A stretch of DNA of 64,000 nt from Mycobacterium sp. ITM-2016-00316 (GTDB lineage Bacteria > Actinomycetota > Actinomycetes > Mycobacteriales > Mycobacteriaceae): contig NZ_CP134398.1 of NCBI RefSeq assembly GCF_002968335.2, positions 5,394,001 to 5,458,000 of the forward strand. Direction: 5' to 3'. Below, piece after piece: positions 34,404 to 42,671 of the stretch. A program made the translations under genes and the position numbers. The notes beneath the pieces were generated by a model. The model was not told where the DNA came from and made no database searches. It was given only the letters and a program-made list of their open reading frames with translations. The first letter of the stretch is position 1; every line of letters begins with the position of its first letter.

Positions 34404-34905
34404 GTTCTCTTTGCCATCCCTTCAGGCGGTTCCCCCGGACCGGAGAAAACTTACTCACCGGTAAGTTGCCGTCAAGAGACGCGCACAAAGTGGCACCCGC
34501 TGCCGCGTTTTCCGGGATGGCACCTTGCGGTTTCGTAACGTTGCTGTTGAAAGGCACTTTTGTCGTAGTTTTCGATTTTGGCAAACTATTGGACTCGACC
34601 GCCCCATAGTTTCTTATGCAAACGATCTAGTTGTCTGCGCAACTATCGAGCGCGGCGCCCCAATGTTTGCCAGCCGCAGACTACCGCCCGGTACGACCTG
34701 CGTGATTCAGCACACAACCCGACCGTGGCGTGGTGTGCGCCATACTCTTGCCGGGTAGCCCGCCGCGCCCGCACCACGAGTTCGCGGCCCGCCCGGGACG
34801 GTCATTTCAGCAACAGCGCGCGGCCGTCGATCCCGTGTTGCCGGGACCGCCGGTACCGCGCAGCAGGTGCGGATTCCTGGCGTCCACATCGTGAGACGCC
34901 GGTGT
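34404..34905. other. 500-bp intergenic region with inverted repeats, no gene recognised
   Basis: No convincing reading frame is present. The left third is AT-richer than its surroundings and contains five copies of TAGTT/AACTA within about 80 bp (near 34566, 34584, 34607, 34628 and 34641). These form inverted repeats AAACTAT...ATAGTTT and TAGTTG...CAACTA. The palindrome at 34448 is listed separately. The right part (34690-34905) is GC-rich and holds nothing identifiable. Confidence 0.6.
34448..34467. promoter_or_regulatory. Palindromic operator upstream of the exported Ala/Glu-rich protein
   Basis: AACTTAC-TCACCG-GTAAGTT, 7-bp arms with a 6-bp spacer, 45 bp upstream of the ATG on the minus strand. 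The form is that of a TetR-family operator. No TetR gene other than lfrR lies nearby, and lfrR has an unrelated site. Confidence 0.6.
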
Positions 34906-36219
34906 TCACTCGCTGACCCAGTTTCCGTGGAAGCCGAACGGCACGCGCTGCGGCAGCGCGATGGTCGCCACCGCGGCTGCCCCGAAGTCCGACGCATCCA
35001 GGATCACCAGATCACTACCGTCACGCACCGGGTCGTACACGTAGCTGAGGTACCAGCCGCTGCTCTCGTCGGCCGGTCCGGACGCCGGCACGAACACCGC
35101 CTCACCGGACACCCCGGGCCCGAAGGAGTGCGTCTCGGCGGCACCCGTGGACAGATCGTGACGCACCAGATCGGTATCCCCCACCGAGACCGAGTAGCGC
35201 GCCGCCAGTCCGGCCAACCGATCGTCGATTCGCGGGAACTCGATGCTGCGATCATCGAGCTGGCGTTCGGTGACCGTGCCGGCGTTCAGGTCGATCCGCC
35301 ACTCCCACAGCACCGCCTGCTCGCCGAAACCGCCGTCGTTGCGCCACAGCTCCGGATATCGGGCCGCCTGCAGCACAACGGAATTCGCGGCATCTAAAGC
35401 GTTCGCGACATGGAAGATGTAACACGGGTCGATATCGAACCAGCGGATTGGGCCGAATGGGTCATCGCGGCGCAGCACGCCGAACCGGGCACCGTAGGTA
35501 TCGCTCCAGCGGTACGGCATGGCGCCCTCACCCTTGCCTGCGATGTCCAGGTCGAAAACGACCGGCAGGTCCATGAAGACCACGTGGTCGGCGGTCATGG
35601 CGAAGTCGTGCATCATGGTGTGCGCCTTGACATCCACCGGCCGGTTGATGATCAGTTCGCCGTCCGCGGCCACCCGGTGGTAGGTGACGTAAGGTTCGAA
35701 GATGCTGCCGTATCCGAAGAAGTGCATCTCACCGGTGATCGGGCAGATTTTCGGGTGGGCGGTCATCGAATTGGTGAGCTTGCCCCCGAAGTCGTAGGCG
35801 CCCAACGTTTCCAGTTCATTGCTGATCTCGTAGGGAAACGACGATTCGACAAGCGCCAGGGTCTTCCCGGCATGGTTGACCACGTGGGTGTTCGCGACCG
35901 CGGAGCGCAGGTTGCGAGATCCGTCGGCGTTGTAGAGCGGGAAATCCTCGACGAAGCTGTCGGTGCGGACCCACCGGTTGCGGTACCACTTGGCCGCCCC
36001 GTTCTCGATCCGAACGCCGTGGATCATGCCGTCTCCGGTGAACCAATGCGCATTGGCCTCGCGCGGGTTGGGCCCGTTGCGCAGGTACCACCCGTTGATC
36101 TCGGGCGGGATCACGCCCCGGACGGGCAGGTCGTACTCGGTGAGTTCATCGGCGACGGGCGCGTAATTGCCGCGCCGGAAGAAGTCACCCTCGGCCGGCA
36201 ATGCGGAGGCTGTGGTCAT
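34906..36219 (-). CDS. Carotenoid/stilbene cleavage oxygenase
   Basis: 437 residues of the RPE65/carotenoid oxygenase family, seven-bladed propeller enzymes with a non-haem iron held by four histidines. Candidate ligands are His155 (MTAHPK), His204 (MMHDFAMT), His270 (FHVANA) and His431 (GFHGNW). WYLRNGPNPR near residue 44 and HWFTGDGMIHG are family signatures. No signal peptide. The enzyme cleaves a conjugated double bond with O2; carotenoids, apocarotenals or lignostilbenes are candidate substrates. ATG 36219 is preferred; the upstream extension crosses the operator. Divergent from a PadR regulator whose operator lies between them. Confidence 0.9.
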   Translation of the reverse strand: MTTASALPAEGDFFRRGNYAPVADELTEYDLPVRGVIPPEINGWYLRNGPNPREANAHWFTGDGMIHGVRIENGAAKWYRNRWVRTDSFVEDFPLYNADGSRNLRSAVANTHVVNHAGKTLALVESSFPYEISNELETLGAYDFGGKLTNSMTAHPKICPITGEMHFFGYGSIFEPYVTYHRVAADGELIINRPVDVKAHTMMHDFAMTADHVVFMDLPVVFDLDIAGKGEGAMPYRWSDTYGARFGVLRRDDPFGPIRWFDIDPCYIFHVANALDAANSVVLQAARYPELWRNDGGFGEQAVLWEWRIDLNAGTVTERQLDDRSIEFPRIDDRLAGLAARYSVSVGDTDLVRHDLSTGAAETHSFGPGVSGEAVFVPASGPADESSGWYLSYVYDPVRDGSDLVILDASDFGAAAVATIALPQRVPFGFHGNWVSE

Positions 36220-36241
36220 GACAACACGATGACATTCCAGT

Positions 36242-36265
36242 AGTGACATGTCAAGAGTGACATGT
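36242..36265. promoter_or_regulatory. Direct/inverted repeats between carotenoid oxygenase and PadR
   Basis: AGTGACATGT occurs at 36242-36251 and 36256-36265, 14 bp apart. The first copy extends to the palindrome TGACATGTCA. The second abuts the TAGGAT -10 box (36265-36270) that ends 7 nt before the PadR ATG. Bound PadR would block its own leaderless promoter and probably that of the oxygenase. Confidence 0.7.
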
Positions 36266-36277
36266 AGGATGCCGGCC

Positions 36278-36805
36278 ATGAGCTTGCGAATGGCGGCACT
36301 CGGCCTGCTGAGCCAACATCCGGGCAGCGGGTACGACCTGCTCAAACGTTTCGAGAAGTCGATGGCCAATGTCTGGCCCGCCACCCAGAGCCAGCTCTAC
36401 GGCGAGCTGAACCGGTTGGCGGACAACGGATTCATCGAGGTCACCGAGATCGGCCCGCGCGGGCGCAAGGTGTATCGGGTGACCGAATCCGGCCGTTCCG
36501 AGCTATTGCGGTGGGTGACCAACCCGCAGGACGACCCGCCCGGTCGTAGCCCGGAACTGTTGCGCATCTTCCTACTCGGCGAACTCCCCGACCGCGACGC
36601 CGCCGCCCACGTCCAAGCGCTCGTCGAGCACGCCGAGTCCGAACTGATTCGCCTGCGAGCCCTGCGCGAGAGTCTGCATTTCGATGATTCCGACGACTCC
36701 TTCTACGGCAACGCCGCCCTGGAATACGGCCTGCGTTTCGAGACCATGCAGGCGGAATGGGCGCGCTGGCTGGTGGCCGCCATCGAAGATCGCACCCAAA
36801 TCTAG
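36278..36805 (+). CDS. PadR-family regulator (AphA/Vir type)
   Basis: 175 residues. The winged-helix domain is MAALGLLSQHPGSGYDLLKRFEKSMANVWPATQSQLYGELNRLADNGFIEV, the standard PadR N-terminus, and the C-terminal half is a helical dimerisation domain (Vir_act_alpha_C type). ATG 36278 is fixed by a leaderless TAGGAT box at 7 nt. It is divergent from the carotenoid oxygenase with a shared operator, so it probably represses that gene and itself, responding to a phenolic or apocarotenoid ligand (inferred). Confidence 0.88.
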   Translation: MSLRMAALGLLSQHPGSGYDLLKRFEKSMANVWPATQSQLYGELNRLADNGFIEVTEIGPRGRKVYRVTESGRSELLRWVTNPQDDPPGRSPELLRIFLLGELPDRDAAAHVQALVEHAESELIRLRALRESLHFDDSDDSFYGNAALEYGLRFETMQAEWARWLVAAIEDRTQI

Positions 36806-36818
36806 TTGCATCGCGATA

Positions 36819-36849
36819 GCTTCCGATATATCGTTAACGCATCGGAAGC
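36819..36849. promoter_or_regulatory. Inverted repeat upstream of the second PadR gene
   Basis: GCTTCCGAT and ATCGGAAGC (9-bp arms) flank a 13-bp spacer; inside lies the self-complementary CGATATATCG (36824-36833). AT-rich dyads around ATATAT are typical PadR sites. The element lies 37 bp upstream of the PadR start. Confidence 0.6.
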
Positions 36850-36885
36850 GCACACCGTGCTTCCCTCTCCAGAAAGAAGCACCCC

Positions 36886-37560
36886 ATGAACACCCCCTTC
36901 ACACCCCCCAACCCGGCATTCGGCTTCGGCCCGGCAGCCTTCGGTCCCGTCGGTTTCGATCGACGCCACGCCCGGCGCGAGTTCCGCGATCACATCCGCG
37001 AGCAGGCCGCCGGCCAGCAGGGCCCGTTCGGACCGGGATTCGGTCCCGGCTTCGGCAGAGGATTCGGCCCCGGCTTCGGCGGGCCAGGCTTCGGCGGCCC
37101 CCGCGGTCGCGGCGCTCGTGGCCGCGGCAAGCGCGGTGACGTGCGCGCCGCGATCCTGACCCTGCTCACCGAACGTCCCATGCACGGGTACGAGATGACC
37201 CAGGAGATCGCCGCCCGCAGCAACGATCTGTGGAAGCCGAGCCCCGGCTCGGTCTACCCGACCCTGCAACTGCTGGTCGACGAGGGTCTGATCACCCCGA
37301 CCGAGAGCGAGGGCAGCAAGAAGACCTTCGAGCTCACCGAGGAAGGCCGCGCTGCGGCCGCCAAGATCGAGACCGCCCCGTGGGATGAGATCGCCGAGGA
37401 CGCCGATCCCAACGCGGTGAACCTGCGGGCGGCGCTGGGCCAGCTGTTCGGCGCCGTCGGGCAGTCGGCGCACGCCGCCTCTGCCGATCAGCAGCGGCGC
37501 ATCCTCGACATCGTCAACACCGCACGTCGCGAGATCTATCAAATTCTCGGCGAGGAGTGA
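36886..37560 (+). CDS. PadR-family regulator with Gly/Phe-rich N-terminal extension
   Basis: 224 residues. The PadR winged helix begins near residue 83 (RGDVRAAILTLLTERPMHGYEMTQEI, then PSPGSVYPTLQLLVDEGLI). It is preceded by an unusual 80-residue extension of Gly-Phe-Pro repeats (FGPGFGPGF, FGGPGFGGP) ending in a basic RGRGARGRGKRG patch. The C-terminal helix carries RRILDIVNTARREIYQILGEE. GF/RG-rich extensions bind nucleic acids or drive condensation in other proteins; whether that holds here is unknown. A GAAAGAAG site precedes the ATG. The gene follows the first PadR gene by 80 bp. Confidence 0.88.
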   Translation: MNTPFTPPNPAFGFGPAAFGPVGFDRRHARREFRDHIREQAAGQQGPFGPGFGPGFGRGFGPGFGGPGFGGPRGRGARGRGKRGDVRAAILTLLTERPMHGYEMTQEIAARSNDLWKPSPGSVYPTLQLLVDEGLITPTESEGSKKTFELTEEGRAAAAKIETAPWDEIAEDADPNAVNLRAALGQLFGAVGQSAHAASADQQRRILDIVNTARREIYQILGEE

Positions 37561-37581
37561 CGCCCGTAGCATGGCCAGACG

Positions 37582-38264
37582 ATGATCACCGGTAACTTTC
37601 TCGATGTTCTGATCCCGCTGCTGGTCGCGGTTCTCGCCGCGGCCGGCAGCGTGATCGGGATTCCGTTCCGCGACGCCGATTCCTACACCCGCCGCCGCGG
37701 CATGTGGCTGCTGATGTTGGTCGCGGTGTCGGCGATCGCCACCTACGCCGCGCTCGATTCGACCTCCGCGGGAGGGAGCGCACTGAGGCTGCGGGGCTGG
37801 CAGCCGCGGCCGTCGCCGCCGCCGTCGGCGCCCATGTGCTCTGGCGCAGAGTTGTTCTCGATGCCGAGCGGGGCACCGCCACGAAGGCCACCGCCGCCAC
37901 CGGCCTGGCTGTGGTGGTCATCATCGCGGCGGTGTCGTTCAGTTACGTCGACGGCAGAGCCTGCCGTCAGGTCGAACCACTGGTCGCGCTGAGCGCCCAA
38001 TCGTTCGTGATGCCGAGCTTCACGAACGAGCCAGGACCGACGCCCGGCGATTTCGACGAACGCGCTCGGGCAATCCGCGATGAGGCACGCCAGATCGCTC
38101 CCGGCAAAATCGCGGATCACGCCGGCAGGCTGGCCGATCTGGCCGGCCAGATCGCCTTTGCGGTCCGGAACGACGACACCGCCCAGCACGCCTTGCTGGG
38201 CGCCCAGTATTACGAAGAACTGAAGCCCATCCTGCGCACGTGCCGGATCGGTCTGAGTAGCTAG
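37582..38264 (+). CDS. Small multi-pass membrane protein, apparent frameshift
   Basis: The first 63 residues (MITGNFLDVLIPLLVAVLAAAGSV...TYAALDSTSA) carry two helices in one frame. After about 37765 this frame becomes Pro/Arg-rich and non-membrane, while the frame starting one base off continues smoothly: TEAAGLAAAAVAAAVGAHVLW, then a helix (GLAVVVIIAAVSFSYV) and a soluble tail ending RTCRIGLSS at 38264. One missing base in the G-rich stretch GGGAGGGAG (about 37770-37778) would join them into a protein of about 227 residues. Family not recognised; function unknown. A TAGCAT box lies 9 nt before the ATG. Confidence 0.65.
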
Positions 38265-38325
38265 CTTCGGATCACGCTAAGTCCAACCCTGGCGCCGGCG
38301 CCGCAGGCCCGCCATATTCCGATCG

Positions 38326-39651
38326 GTGACCATCACCGACAGCCCGCCGCCTGACCAGACCGCCGCGGATCGTTCCACCGTCCGCACGGCGCTGCTGGCC
38401 AGCCTGGTCGGCACCACCATCGAGTGGTACGACTTCTTCCTCTACGCCACCGCGGCCAGCCTGGTGTTCAACACCGCGTTCTTCCCCGACCAGAGCTCCT
38501 TCGTCGGCACGCTGCTGGCCTTCGCCACCTTCGCCGTCGGATTCCTGGTGCGGCCCATCGGCGGATTCGTCTTCGGGCACATCGGCGACCGCATCGGACG
38601 CAAACGCACCCTCGCGCTGACGATGTTCCTGATGGGTGGCGCCACCGCGCTCATGGGGCTGCTGCCCACCGCCGCCCAGATCGGTGTCGCCGCACCGATC
38701 CTGTTGCTGCTGCTGCGCATCGTGCAGGGCTTCGCACTCGGCGGTGAGTGGGCCGGCGCGGTGCTGCTCGCGGTCGAGCACAGCACGCCGCAACGGCGCG
38801 GTTTCGCCGGCAGCATCCCGCAGGTCGGGCTGGCGCTCGGTCTGGCGCTGGGGACCGGCGTCTTCGCCCTGCTACAGACGGTGATGTCGGCCGAGGCATT
38901 CCTGTCCCATGGCTGGCGCATCGCCTTCCTGTTCAGCATCGTGCTGGTGGTGTTCGGCGTCGTGGTGCGACTCAAGGCCGCCGAGACCCCGGCCTTCGAG
39001 AAGCTCAAAGCCGACGACAACGTGGCGTCGACGCCGCTGCGGGAGCTGTTCGGTGGTCCGTCGCTGCGTCCCACGCTGCTGGGCATGCTGAGCCGCTGGG
39101 GCGAGGGCGCGGCGTTCAACACCTGGGGCGTGTTCGCCATCGCCTACGCCACCAGCGCGACCGGCCCGCTGCACCTGGACAAGGTCGACGTGCTGATCGT
39201 GGTGACCGCGGCCGCCCTGCTGATGGCGGCGCTGCTGCCCGTGTCGGGCCTGCTCGCCGACCGCTTCGGACCCCAACGCGTCTACGCGACCGGTATCGCC
39301 GCCTACGCGGTGGCGGTGTTCCCGGTGTTCGCGCTGTTCGACACCGGGAGTCTGACGGCGTTCGCGATCGGCATCGTCATCGTGTTCGGCGTCATCCACG
39401 CCTGGTTCTACGGCGCGCAGGGCACGCTGTACGCCTCGCTGTTCCCGACCCGGATCCGTTACACCGGCCTGTCCACGGTCTATCAGCTCTCCGGCGTCTA
39501 CTCCTCGGGGCTGACCCCGCTGATCCTGACCACACTGATCGCGCTCGGCGGTGACGCACCGTGGTTGGCCTGCGGCTACCTGGTGGCCACGGCGATCATC
39601 AGCGTGGTGGCGACGCTGCTGCTCAAGCCCGCGGACCTCGCCGACTTGTAG
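38326..39651 (+). CDS. MFS metabolite:proton symporter (MHS family)
   Basis: 441 residues with 12 helices. The MHS signature VGTTIEWYDFFLYATAASLVFN opens TM1, followed by RPIGGFVFGHIGDRIGRKRTL (motif A) and LGGEWAGAVLLAVEHSTPQRRGFAGSIPQVG. The family imports carboxylates, betaines or shikimate; the exact substrate is not decidable. GTG 38326 is the only start that keeps TM1. It stands alone between the frameshifted protein and a methyltransferase. Confidence 0.87.
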   Translation: MTITDSPPPDQTAADRSTVRTALLASLVGTTIEWYDFFLYATAASLVFNTAFFPDQSSFVGTLLAFATFAVGFLVRPIGGFVFGHIGDRIGRKRTLALTMFLMGGATALMGLLPTAAQIGVAAPILLLLLRIVQGFALGGEWAGAVLLAVEHSTPQRRGFAGSIPQVGLALGLALGTGVFALLQTVMSAEAFLSHGWRIAFLFSIVLVVFGVVVRLKAAETPAFEKLKADDNVASTPLRELFGGPSLRPTLLGMLSRWGEGAAFNTWGVFAIAYATSATGPLHLDKVDVLIVVTAAALLMAALLPVSGLLADRFGPQRVYATGIAAYAVAVFPVFALFDTGSLTAFAIGIVIVFGVIHAWFYGAQGTLYASLFPTRIRYTGLSTVYQLSGVYSSGLTPLILTTLIALGGDAPWLACGYLVATAIISVVATLLLKPADLADL

Positions 39652-39661
39652 CCTGACGGAC

Positions 39662-40396
39662 GTGACCGACCTGGATCGCATGCCCCGCGGTGGCCCCGAT
39701 GCGTCCTGTCTGGACCGGCTGCTGCAGACCGACCGGACCGAGTATCTGGATCGCACCGATGTCGATCCCGCGGTCAAGCGCAGCGTGGTGGATGCGCTGG
39801 AGTGGACCGGCCGGGTGTTCGGCAACCACCGGCAGTTCGGACACCTGGTGCTCGACGAGATCGCCGACGTACCGGACCCGAAGGTGCTCGAACTGGGCGC
39901 CGGTCACGGGGCACTGTCGGCGGTCATTCTCGAAGGACACCCCACCGCCCACGTCACGGTGACCGATGTCGAGCCGGACTCGGTCGCCGCGATGGCCGCC
40001 GGTGAACTCGGCAGCCATCCGCGCGCCCTGGTGCGGGAGATGGACGCCTCCGCCGTCGACGCACCCGACGGCCATTTCGCGCTGGCGGTCTTCGCCCTGT
40101 CCTTTCATCACCTGCCGCCCGCGACGGCCGCCGCGGTGCTCGCCGAGGGCACCCGCGTCGCGGACAAGCTGCTGATCATCGACCTGCCCCGACCACCGGC
40201 ACCGTTGCATCTGCTACGGCTGGCCACGATGCTGCCACTGGCCCCGTTCATCCCGCTCGTGCACGACGGTGTGATCAGTTCGCTGCGCAGCTACAGTCCG
40301 TCGGCGTTGCGCGCACTGGCCGAGTACGCCGGTGTCGACATCGAATTACGGGGCGGTCTGCTCAGTCCACAGATCGCGGTGGCCGTTCGACGCTAG
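39662..40396 (+). CDS. Class I SAM-dependent methyltransferase
   Basis: 244 residues. Motif I is VLELGAGHGALSAVI near residue 75, motif II VTVTDVEPDSV, and the FALSFHHLPPATAAAVLAEG stretch resembles motif post-II/IV. No target motif identifies the substrate. GTG 39662 has a TAGCCT box exactly 7 nt upstream, indicating a leaderless transcript, and the gene ends in TAG that overlaps the -10 box of the next gene. Confidence 0.85.
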   Translation: MTDLDRMPRGGPDASCLDRLLQTDRTEYLDRTDVDPAVKRSVVDALEWTGRVFGNHRQFGHLVLDEIADVPDPKVLELGAGHGALSAVILEGHPTAHVTVTDVEPDSVAAMAAGELGSHPRALVREMDASAVDAPDGHFALAVFALSFHHLPPATAAAVLAEGTRVADKLLIIDLPRPPAPLHLLRLATMLPLAPFIPLVHDGVISSLRSYSPSALRALAEYAGVDIELRGGLLSPQIAVAVRR

Positions 40397-40406
40397 TGTC
40401 GACGCT

Positions 40407-41888
40407 GTGGGCGAAGAGGTTTCCCGCACGGAATTCAGCCGCGCACAGCGTCGCGAATACCGGCGCAAGGTCCAGCTGTGCCTGGACGTGTTCGAGACGA
40501 TGCTGTCCCAGTCCAGTTTCGAGTTCGACCGGCCGCTCACCGGCATGGAGATCGAATGCAACCTGGTCGATGCCGACTACCAGCCGGCGCTGCGCAATCA
40601 GGAGGTGCTGGCCTCCATCGCCGACCCGGCCTACCAGACCGAACTGGGGGCCTACAACATCGAATTCAATGTTCCGCCCCGCCCTCTTCCCGGGCAGTCC
40701 GCGCTGGAACTGGAGGCCGAGGTACGGGCCAGCCTGAACGCCGCCGAGGCCAAGGCGACCGAGGACGGCGCGCACATCGTCATGATCGGGATCCTGCCCA
40801 CGCTCATGCCCGAGCATCTGGAGTCGGGGTGGATGAGCCAGTCGACCCGCTACCAGGCGCTCAACGACTCGATCTTCACCGCGCGCGGCGAGGATATCGA
40901 CATCGACATCACCGGGCCCGAGCGCCTGTCGCTGCAGTCGGCCGATATCGCACCCGAATCGGCTTGCACCAGTATGCAACTGCATCTTCAGGTGTCGCCG
41001 GCGGAGTTCGCGCAGAACTGGAATGCCGCGCAGGTGCTGGCCGGCCCGCAACTCGCCCTGGGCGCCAACTCGCCGTACTTCTTCGGCCACGAGCTGTGGG
41101 CCGAGACCCGCATCGAACTGTTCGGTCAGGCCACCGACACCCGGCCCGACGAACTCAAGACCCAGGGTGTGCGCCCACGCGTCTGGTTCGGTGAACGATG
41201 GATCACCTCGATCTTCGATCTGTTCGAGGAGAACGTCCGCTACTTCCCGGCACTGCTGCCGGAGATCTCCGAGGAGGACCCGGTCGCCGAGCTCGCGGCC
41301 GGGCGCACCCCGCAACTCTCGGAGTTGCGTCTGCACAACGGCACCATCTACCGGTGGAACCGACCTGTCTACGACGTGGTGAACGGCAAACCGCACCTGC
41401 GGGTCGAGAACCGGGTGCTGCCCGCCGGACCCACGGTACTCGACATGCTGGCCAACTCGGCGTTCTACTACGGCACCCTGCGGGCCCTCACCGACGAGGA
41501 CCGCCCTCTGTGGAGCAAGATGAGTTTCGCTGCGGCACAGCATAATTTCTTCGCATCGGCGCGGCACGGAATGGACGCCCGGCTGTATTGGCCCGGCCTG
41601 GGCGAGGTGACGGCCGACGAACTCGTGTTGCGGGAGCTGCTGCCGCTGGCCCATGACGGGCTACGACGCTGGGGCGTCGCAACGGATGTGCGGGAACGCT
41701 TCCTCGGGGTCATCGAAGCACGCGCCAAGACCGGTCGCAACGGAGCAGCGTGGCAGACCGCCACCGTGCGTGCGCTGCAGGAACGTGGTCTGGCGCGGCC
41801 CGCGGCGCTGGCGGAGATGCTGCGCATCTACTGCGAGCACATGCACACCAATGCACCGGTACACACGTGGGAGACACCCACCGCGTGA
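40407..41888 (+). CDS. GCS2-family glutamate-cysteine ligase-like enzyme
   Basis: 493 residues, resembling Rv3698. FDRPLTGMEIECNLVDADYQPA matches the ATP-grasp-like GCS2 N-terminal motif (GxExE-type glutamates binding Mg-ATP), and GAYNIEFNVPPRPL, RGEDIDIDITG and LHLQVSPAEFA follow. Mycobacteria make mycothiol rather than glutathione, so glutamate-cysteine ligation for glutathione is unlikely; the real substrate is unknown. EgtA at the right end of the window belongs to the same superfamily. GTG 40407 is preferred because TAGTGT ends 7 nt upstream (leaderless). The next gene's possible GTG overlaps its stop. Confidence 0.82.
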   Translation: MGEEVSRTEFSRAQRREYRRKVQLCLDVFETMLSQSSFEFDRPLTGMEIECNLVDADYQPALRNQEVLASIADPAYQTELGAYNIEFNVPPRPLPGQSALELEAEVRASLNAAEAKATEDGAHIVMIGILPTLMPEHLESGWMSQSTRYQALNDSIFTARGEDIDIDITGPERLSLQSADIAPESACTSMQLHLQVSPAEFAQNWNAAQVLAGPQLALGANSPYFFGHELWAETRIELFGQATDTRPDELKTQGVRPRVWFGERWITSIFDLFEENVRYFPALLPEISEEDPVAELAAGRTPQLSELRLHNGTIYRWNRPVYDVVNGKPHLRVENRVLPAGPTVLDMLANSAFYYGTLRALTDEDRPLWSKMSFAAAQHNFFASARHGMDARLYWPGLGEVTADELVLRELLPLAHDGLRRWGVATDVRERFLGVIEARAKTGRNGAAWQTATVRALQERGLARPAALAEMLRIYCEHMHTNAPVHTWETPTA

Positions 41889-41908
41889 GCGCGCGTACGT
41901 TGGATGTC

Positions 41909-42580
41909 ATGGCATCTGAGGTACTGGACTGGGACAGCGCATACCGCCACGACAGCGAGCTCCAGGGACCACCGCCGTGGAGCATCGGTGAACCGCAACC
42001 CGAACTGGCAGCGCTGATCTCGGCGGGCAAGGTGCGTAGCGACGTCCTGGACGCCGGCTGCGGGCATGCCGAGCTCTCACTGTCACTGGCATCAGACGGC
42101 TACACCGTGGTGGGCCTGGATATTTCGCCGACCGCGATCGCCGTGGCGAATCGTGCAGCACAGCAACGCAACCTGCGCTTCGCCAGCTTCGCCCAGGCCG
42201 ATATCACCTCCTTCACCGGCTACGACGGTCGATTCCACACCGTCATCGATTCGACGTTGTTCCATTCGCTGCCCGTCGACGGCAGGCACAACTATCTGCA
42301 CGCCGTGCAGCGCGCCGCGGCCCCGGGCGCGAACTACTACGTGCTGGTGTTCGCCAAGGGGGCGTTCCCCGCCGAGGTGCAGACCAAGCCCAACGAGGTC
42401 GACGAGTACGAACTGCGCGATATCGTGGCGGCGCACTGGACCGTGGACGACATCCGGCCGGCGTTCATCCATGCCAACATGCCATCAGGGCCGGGGGCGC
42501 CGTTCGACATGCCCCCGCATGACCACGACGACAAGGGCCGGATGAAGCTGCCGGCCTTCCTACTGACCGCGCACAAGTAA
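41909..42580 (+). CDS. Class I SAM-dependent methyltransferase (Rv3699-like)
   Basis: 223 residues. VLDAGCGHAELSLSLASDGYTVVGLDISPTA is motif I plus the acidic residue binding SAM; FASFAQADITSF and FHTVIDSTLFHSLP follow. GPPPWSIGEPQPELAAL at the N-terminus is characteristic of a thiol/thiopurine methyltransferase-like family. Start alternatives: ATG 41909 or GTG 41885, the latter overlapping the upstream stop (GTGA) and hinting at translational coupling with the GCS2 protein. Substrate unknown; the pairing with a glutamate-cysteine ligase-like gene suggests a shared small-molecule pathway. Confidence 0.87.
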   Translation: MASEVLDWDSAYRHDSELQGPPPWSIGEPQPELAALISAGKVRSDVLDAGCGHAELSLSLASDGYTVVGLDISPTAIAVANRAAQQRNLRFASFAQADITSFTGYDGRFHTVIDSTLFHSLPVDGRHNYLHAVQRAAAPGANYYVLVFAKGAFPAEVQTKPNEVDEYELRDIVAAHWTVDDIRPAFIHANMPSGPGAPFDMPPHDHDDKGRMKLPAFLLTAHK

Positions 42581-42595
42581 CCTCAAGCTCCCCAA

Positions 42596-42615
42596 TACTG
42601 CCCGAACGGGCAGTA
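42596..42615. promoter_or_regulatory. Palindrome A of the mno regulon (upstream of mftM)
   Basis: TACTGCCC-GAAC-GGGCAGTA, perfect 8-bp arms, 56 bp upstream of the mftM ATG. The core TGCCCGAACGGGCA differs by one base from the core of site C upstream of mno. Confidence 0.75.
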
Positions 42616-42671
42616 AAGGCCGACCATTCGGCTCGCGCGCCGGCCACTGTTGGCCAATAGCGTTGTCCAGC

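Noticed and set aside
34578..34916. A 112-residue plus-strand ORF in the intergenic region
   Set aside because: Arg/Ser-rich translation typical of a GC-rich shadow, no ribosome-binding site and no domain.
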